A stretch of DNA of 10,562 bases from a bacterium (GTDB lineage: Bacteria > Armatimonadota > Fimbriimonadia > Fimbriimonadales > JBAXQP01): contig JBAXQP010000072.1 in the NCBI GenBank assembly GCA_037131655.1, positions 1-10,562 on the forward strand, written 5' to 3'. Positions 6,145-10,562 of the stretch are shown here, piece by piece (the stretch's first letter is position 1; each line of letters opens with the position of its first letter). A program made the position numbers and the translations under genes. Below the pieces are notes generated by a model that saw only the letters and a program-made list of their open reading frames with translations, searched no databases and was not told the DNA's origin.

Positions 6145-8219
6145 GAGCCGAAAATCCCCATGCTCGTCATCCATTTTGTCCATTCGATAAACTTTTGTTG
6201 CTGGTCGGCTTGGAAGCGATTGAAATCAACAGGCGAATTAAAGTTTAGTCCATAAGGCAGCTTATGGACTGCCCACGCAGACCCTGCTTTGGAAACGCAT
6301 GAGATAACATCCTTTAAATCCGCCTCGCGATCGAGCTGTGGGGCGGTAACTTGGCAAGGTCTTGGAGCGATTAGCTCGAAAATATCCTCGAAATCGTATG
6401 GAATCTCGTTCTCACAGCCGTTATAGAGGCCTAACAACGGTTGAAGAGAATGAAGTTCCCACAAACGCCGAATGCCGCCAGTGGATTTTTGGTCCGTATC
6501 GTTGCGAAGCGGGGTGAAAGCGCATAACGCTGAAACGGCTTTGATACGCTCATCAAGAGCGGTCGCATACAAACCGACCATCCCGCCCATCGAATAGCCA
6601 AGGCAAAAGAGCCGGTTCTTATCGATTGGGGGCAAAGGCTCTTTGGCTATCCCTTTACCTTCCACAAGAAAATCAACAGCCGATTTTACGTCATGCACCA
6701 TCCGCCCAAGGCGCGACCACTTGGGGTATTTCTGATAAAAATCTTGGCACTCCAGCAATCGCAACCCGCATCCGGTTTGGTCAAAGCCCAGTACCAAAAA
6801 ACCCGCTTCAGTAAAACGCTGATAAAGGGACATTCCCTGAACCCCATAGCTCTCGGTGCAACCGCTATGATACGAGTAAGGATGCAGCCAAATAATCACC
6901 GGCATCGGTTCCTTAATACTCTTATCATAATGGACATATCCGTGCACGTTCTCACCGAAGCTGACGGCAGTCCCGCAATCCGCCAGCCGGCGCTCCATCA
7001 TCAAGTTGTCTGCATCACTTGTGAAGGTGAGATTGCCATCCCATTCAATCTTTGGCTCCTGTCCTAACGCCCACAAAATTCGCTCCCGCTTGCCTTCAGG
7101 AACCTTCAAATCCTCTGCCGATAATTTCGATCTCCACTGCTTCCAATCAAAATGGTGGATGAGCACTTCGGGATATTCTTTTTTCTTTATTCCCCATGAG
7201 TGCTCGAACCAGTCCATATCGTGCTGCCGATGCTCATCGGTGATGGGGCCATGAGCGCCTTCTCTGTAGTCGAGGCGAAAGTTCTCCGGCTTTCCTAGAA
7301 ATTCATAGACCGTCTTGCCTTCAAGATACGACTGCTCGGCGGCAAATGTCGGGTCGCAGCCATCATGATGAGCCGTATGAACCATACAGTGCCGCGGTGC
7401 AATTAAGCCCACCCAGCCATGCGCATCTATCGGAAGCTCATTCTCTCTTCCGGTAAATCCACGAAGTTCTAGTCGGAACCAGTTGTGCGGGAAAGTAAAA
7501 GGGAAATCTTCCGGGGTTTCGGCAAAGCTATGGCGTGAAGTGAAACGATAAGGACAAATCCCCGGCGAACCTGGGCTGCGCGCCATAACTGAAGTGATCC
7601 GCTCATCCATCGCCGCCGCCATTAGCGATTGCTTGCCATGTCGAGAGTGCCCGAGGATCCCTACTTTGCCCACGGCTGCCTTTGTCGCGTACTTGGGGTC
7701 TAATAGATAATCCAGCGCCCGTCCTGCCAACCAAGCTTTTGCGCTTATCTCCGTCCAAACCAATTCGGGATACTCAACGACGAGTTGACGCCAAACACTT
7801 TCGTATCCTGGGTAATCCGGCTGCGGATCGAACCCATCAGTACCGGGATACAAGCAAACTAAAAACCTTCGCGCCAACGCTGCTTCTGCCCATCCATATT
7901 GGTATTCGATCGGTTGAACCATCACCACCGGAAAAGGCCCATCACCTTCAGGAACCCAAAGTGTAAGCTCGCAACTGAACTTATTCTTAGTATCAAAGGT
8001 AAGTTTAACGCGCTTTATGGTCGAGCTGCCTTTTGCTTCTTCGCCAACCACTTCGGCAGCAAGCAACGCAGGCGGAGTATCAGGGACAGTGCCAATAAAG
8101 TATTGACACATCAACTCTCGGATTTCACTCCTGCGTTTCTCCCAGTCTTCAATTGTTTTAACTGGTGTCCCATCCAGAAACTTTAGTAATGGGGGAAGAT
8201 ATGGGTTCGAGTATTTCAT
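6141..8219 (-). CDS. Tandem CE15-like/acetyl-xylan-esterase-like hydrolase, mirror copy
   Basis: Same 692-residue protein as the left-arm copy, with both serine nucleophile motifs (GHSRHGK and GYSMGG). It is started by the mirrored AGAGGA at 8226-8231, and its stop overlaps that of the transglutaminase-like copy (6141-6144). It provides no independent evidence of a second gene because no base differs. Confidence 0.8.
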   Translation of the reverse strand: MKYSNPYLPPLLKFLDGTPVKTIEDWEKRRSEIRELMCQYFIGTVPDTPPALLAAEVVGEEAKGSSTIKRVKLTFDTKNKFSCELTLWVPEGDGPFPVVMVQPIEYQYGWAEAALARRFLVCLYPGTDGFDPQPDYPGYESVWRQLVVEYPELVWTEISAKAWLAGRALDYLLDPKYATKAAVGKVGILGHSRHGKQSLMAAAMDERITSVMARSPGSPGICPYRFTSRHSFAETPEDFPFTFPHNWFRLELRGFTGRENELPIDAHGWVGLIAPRHCMVHTAHHDGCDPTFAAEQSYLEGKTVYEFLGKPENFRLDYREGAHGPITDEHRQHDMDWFEHSWGIKKKEYPEVLIHHFDWKQWRSKLSAEDLKVPEGKRERILWALGQEPKIEWDGNLTFTSDADNLMMERRLADCGTAVSFGENVHGYVHYDKSIKEPMPVIIWLHPYSYHSGCTESYGVQGMSLYQRFTEAGFLVLGFDQTGCGLRLLECQDFYQKYPKWSRLGRMVHDVKSAVDFLVEGKGIAKEPLPPIDKNRLFCLGYSMGGMVGLYATALDERIKAVSALCAFTPLRNDTDQKSTGGIRRLWELHSLQPLLGLYNGCENEIPYDFEDIFELIAPRPCQVTAPQLDREADLKDVISCVSKAGSAWAVHKLPYGLNFNSPVDFNRFQADQQQKFIEWTKWMTSMGIFGS

Positions 8220-8956
8220 TATTTTTCCTCTGACACTTCGGGAATTATTGCTGAATCGGAAAGAGGCCCTCGGCGGATGCCGTGTTTGGTGACAAAACCT
8301 TGGCGTGTACACTGCAAGTAATAGTCGGCATGCTCTTTTGGCATGAGTGAGTTGGAATAATCTTCGGCGAGTTCATCCAGATTGTATTCAACCCGATCGA
8401 GTCGGAATTGGCCGTCTTCGATAACAATACACTGGGCCCGATAATCGCCCTCGGTCGGCTGGCCAACGGTACCTGCGTTAATGAGGAACTTATCCCCAAC
8501 CTTTTCGATCATCGCCACATGAGAGTGCCCTATCATAATCGCGTCTGTTCCGGTGAACTCCAGCGCCTGCTCAAAATGCTCACGGTTGAACCAATGCACA
8601 AGGCGATCGATTGGCTCCTCGCCACCATGCGAAAGATAATAAGATCTGCCGTCGGACTCGAATTTCACCGATACCGGCAGGTTTTCCAAATATTCCAGAT
8701 GCCACTCTTCAGGCGGATAGGCGTCATGACAGACCTGTGGAATTTGTCTAACCAGCGACACGTGTGCCGAATCGTGGTTGCCCAACACCGAGTATCGGCA
8801 TCGATCGCGGATTAGCTTTGTACAGGTTTGAGGCATTGGGCCGCACATGACGATATCGCCAAGGCACCAAACCTCATCAGCTTTCTCGTACTTATCTAAA
8901 ACGGCTTTCAACGCGCGATAGTTGGCGTGTATATCGGCTACGACTACAATTTGCAT
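8219..8956 (-). CDS. Metallophosphoesterase, YfcE/MJ0936 family, mirror copy
   Basis: Identical 245-residue protein with the DIH, GDIV, GNHD, SHGG, GHSH and NAGTVGQP motifs. It overlaps the following esterase start by one base, exactly as in the left arm. Confidence 0.9.
   Translation of the reverse strand: MQIVVVADIHANYRALKAVLDKYEKADEVWCLGDIVMCGPMPQTCTKLIRDRCRYSVLGNHDSAHVSLVRQIPQVCHDAYPPEEWHLEYLENLPVSVKFESDGRSYYLSHGGEEPIDRLVHWFNREHFEQALEFTGTDAIMIGHSHVAMIEKVGDKFLINAGTVGQPTEGDYRAQCIVIEDGQFRLDRVEYNLDELAEDYSNSLMPKEHADYYLQCTRQGFVTKHGIRRGPLSDSAIIPEVSEEK
8226..8231 (-). promoter_or_regulatory. Ribosome binding site of the esterase mirror copy
   Basis: Reverse-strand AGAGGA, 6 bases before the ATG ending at 8219; mirror of the left-arm site. 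Confidence 0.7.
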
Positions 8957-8960
8957 TCGA

Positions 8961-10562
8961 CTATTCCTTTACGGTTATGTCCAACTCGGGGCCACTGACT
9001 GAAGTGACGGTAGTAGTGCCGCCTTCCACTTTCACGTTAAATCGGGTGTCGCCAACTATGATGTTCGTGAACTCCATACGATCCCAGCCCTTGGGCAGCC
9101 TTGGGGTTATTGTGACGGTCTTACGAGCCGCGTCAGGCTCGATATGCAGGAGGCCCCACATCATCCCTTCGGTTAAATTAGCCGCAGACCAAAGCTGACA
9201 GAAGCACCAGATCGGGTCAAACTTCGTCGGATCGCCATCAGGCGTCGTGTATTCGGGCAAAGCGCCGGGCATGAAGTGATGCGTCGTTTTCGCGATATCC
9301 CGAACGTAGCGCATACCCTGTTCAAGACGGTTATAGTTGAACTCGCCGATAGCTGCCTGGCCGTGGGTAATCGGCATCAGGCAGTCTTTATTCCAGCTCA
9401 GATAAAGGCCCCAGTCGGAGTTGTATTCGGGTCGTTCAAGATAATCGAGCGCCCGATTGACTCGTGACGCATCTCCTGCCATTGCGTAAGCTACGCTCGC
9501 CGGCGCGCAGAATGTGCCTGCGGGCCAACCGCGGTCATCGCGCAGCAATGGCTTATTGTCATCATCGATGAAAGTGGCATAGACCCCGAATTCTTCACTC
9601 CAGAAGAAATCCTCGACCTGTGAGCGGAACTTAGCGTTCTCAAAGGCGCACTTCTTAGCGGTTTCCGCATCGCCCAGCCTAACGGCCATCTTACCCAAGG
9701 CATCCAGGCCGGAAATGATATATGCAGGGCACGTTTTGTCGCGCTTGCTGTTAGGTAAGTCTTCATATTCCATCAGGATGAAACCGTCTCTACTCGGCTG
9801 CGATAGGACGTAGTCCAACATGCCGTCAATGCAGATGGGGTACAGCTCCTTCAAAAACTTGTCGTCTCCGGTCCACATATAGGTTTCCCATATTGCTTTG
9901 ACCCAAAGCGTGGTTTCCATGATGTGGCCGTGGCTGTAGATAGAGCCGTTCGGAATGAGTTCATGGGGTATCCGGCCCCGAGAGACTTTACCGATAGGCG
10001 CGAATATCAGCAGCGCTGCCTTTGCCTGTTCATGCAAACCCGCCATCAGCATGCCTGGAATCGAGACGTCCGTGTCTCCGCCGAAATACCACGGGAAATC
10101 CTGATAACCCGCCACCACGCCTGTGCCTAATATGGGGGAAGTGGTAGTCATCCAGTCCAAACTCATTTTGCTCCAGAACCAAGCATCGTTGAGCACTGGT
10201 TCGGGGGTATCCACGTTCGTCAGGTTGGTCGCGATATGGTTATACCAATCCATCTTCTCTTTGTAGAAACTGTCGTAATTGGCCATTACGCGCGTGACGA
10301 CTTCTTTAGCCTTATTGGGGTCTGATAGGTCACCGCCAATTACAAGTCTCACACTTCCGTCCGGTTGAAGATCGAGAGGGAACTTTAGGATGGCTGAGAT
10401 ACCATTACCTGCCGTTCTCTCGGGACCAACGATATTCTCGCCGATAGCCACTCCCGATGGCTTGATATTGGAGATGAGCGCTGCTGTCCATGAGGAATAT
10501 TCAGGCTGAACCGTGTTGTTTAACTCAGCTTGGACAACGACCATATTCCCTTTCTGCTCAGC
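8961..10562 (-). CDS. Six-hairpin glycosidase, GDE C-terminal-like, mirror copy (5' partial)
   Basis: Identical to the left-arm copy and likewise open through the window edge, here the right one. Carries the same FGGDT, RIPHEL and ITPRLPKGWD motifs. That both outer edges cut the same codon of the same gene follows from the mirror symmetry and shows that the arm length was set by where the underlying sequence or read path ended, not by a gene boundary. Confidence 0.75.
   Translation of the reverse strand, partial: AEQKGNMVVVQAELNNTVQPEYSSWTAALISNIKPSGVAIGENIVGPERTAGNGISAILKFPLDLQPDGSVRLVIGGDLSDPNKAKEVVTRVMANYDSFYKEKMDWYNHIATNLTNVDTPEPVLNDAWFWSKMSLDWMTTTSPILGTGVVAGYQDFPWYFGGDTDVSIPGMLMAGLHEQAKAALLIFAPIGKVSRGRIPHELIPNGSIYSHGHIMETTLWVKAIWETYMWTGDDKFLKELYPICIDGMLDYVLSQPSRDGFILMEYEDLPNSKRDKTCPAYIISGLDALGKMAVRLGDAETAKKCAFENAKFRSQVEDFFWSEEFGVYATFIDDDNKPLLRDDRGWPAGTFCAPASVAYAMAGDASRVNRALDYLERPEYNSDWGLYLSWNKDCLMPITHGQAAIGEFNYNRLEQGMRYVRDIAKTTHHFMPGALPEYTTPDGDPTKFDPIWCFCQLWSAANLTEGMMWGLLHIEPDAARKTVTITPRLPKGWDRMEFTNIIVGDTRFNVKVEGGTTTVTSVSGPELDITVKE
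8965..8970 (-). promoter_or_regulatory. Ribosome binding site of the metallophosphoesterase mirror copy
   Basis: Reverse-strand AAAGGA, 8 bases before the ATG ending at 8956; mirror of the left-arm site. Confidence 0.7.

Larger units (their letters stand above)
5282..10562 (-). repeat. Right arm of the perfect inverted repeat
   Basis: Mirror image of the left arm. It adds no unique sequence: the same four genes appear in reverse order and orientation with identical translations. For gene counts or abundance this arm should be treated as a duplicate of the left arm until the junction is verified. Confidence 0.98.

Noticed and set aside
1..10562. Hairpin-telomere or linear-replicon dimer (resolved telomere junction)
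   Set aside because: Not excluded, but no protelomerase, replication or partition gene is present, the axis lies at a metabolic/enzyme gene and the outer ends lie inside another gene. An artefact explains all of this more simply.
1..10562. Composite transposon or genomic island flanked by inverted repeats
   Set aside because: There is no transposase, no unique core between the arms, and no boundary motif; the arms contain ordinary enzyme genes cut at both ends.

Overview
The whole window is one perfect inverted repeat. Base i is complementary to base 10563-i from end to end, giving two arms of 5281 bp (1-5281 and 5282-10562) that meet with no spacer. There are therefore only about 5.3 kb of unique sequence, holding four genes, each present twice in mirror image with identical protein sequence. 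The best explanation is a technical one (fold-back amplification chimera or assembler hairpin). Two details of the gene structure support it: the centre cuts close to or into a gene and leaves no room for a promoter, and the outer edges run through the middle of another open reading frame. A real dimeric or hairpin-ended replicon cannot be ruled out from the sequence alone.

Layout of the left arm (the right arm mirrors it): (1) the C-terminal part of a six-hairpin (alpha/alpha barrel) glycosidase resembling the amylo-alpha-1,6-glucosidase/GDE C-terminal family, on the + strand and open through the left edge; (2) a YfcE/MJ0936-like metallophosphoesterase, 4 bp downstream; (3) a two-domain alpha/beta-hydrolase whose N-terminal half looks like a CE15 glucuronoyl esterase and whose C-terminal half looks like an acetyl-xylan-esterase/dienelactone-hydrolase type enzyme, overlapping the previous stop by one base; (4) on the opposite strand, converging and sharing a TTAA stop with gene 3, a transglutaminase-like cysteine-enzyme domain followed by TPR repeats. 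Genes 1-3 have clear Shine-Dalgarno sites at the internal starts and look like a tight co-transcribed unit.

The dense coding, tight gene spacing and Shine-Dalgarno signals say bacterium. Base composition is moderate, roughly half G+C by eye. The enzyme set (GDE-like glycosidase, CE15-like tandem esterase, transglutaminase-TPR protein) would suit an uncultured plant-polysaccharide degrader, for example in Armatimonadota or the PVC group, but that is a weak inference. No signal peptide is visible on the complete genes, so the esterase and phosphoesterase look cytoplasmic. A plausible joint role for genes 1 and 3 is trimming imported, acylated or uronate-decorated oligosaccharides. The phosphoesterase's place in that pathway is unclear.

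No tRNA, rRNA, CRISPR array, transposase, integrase or phage gene is visible. There is no non-coding gap longer than 20 bp anywhere in the window.
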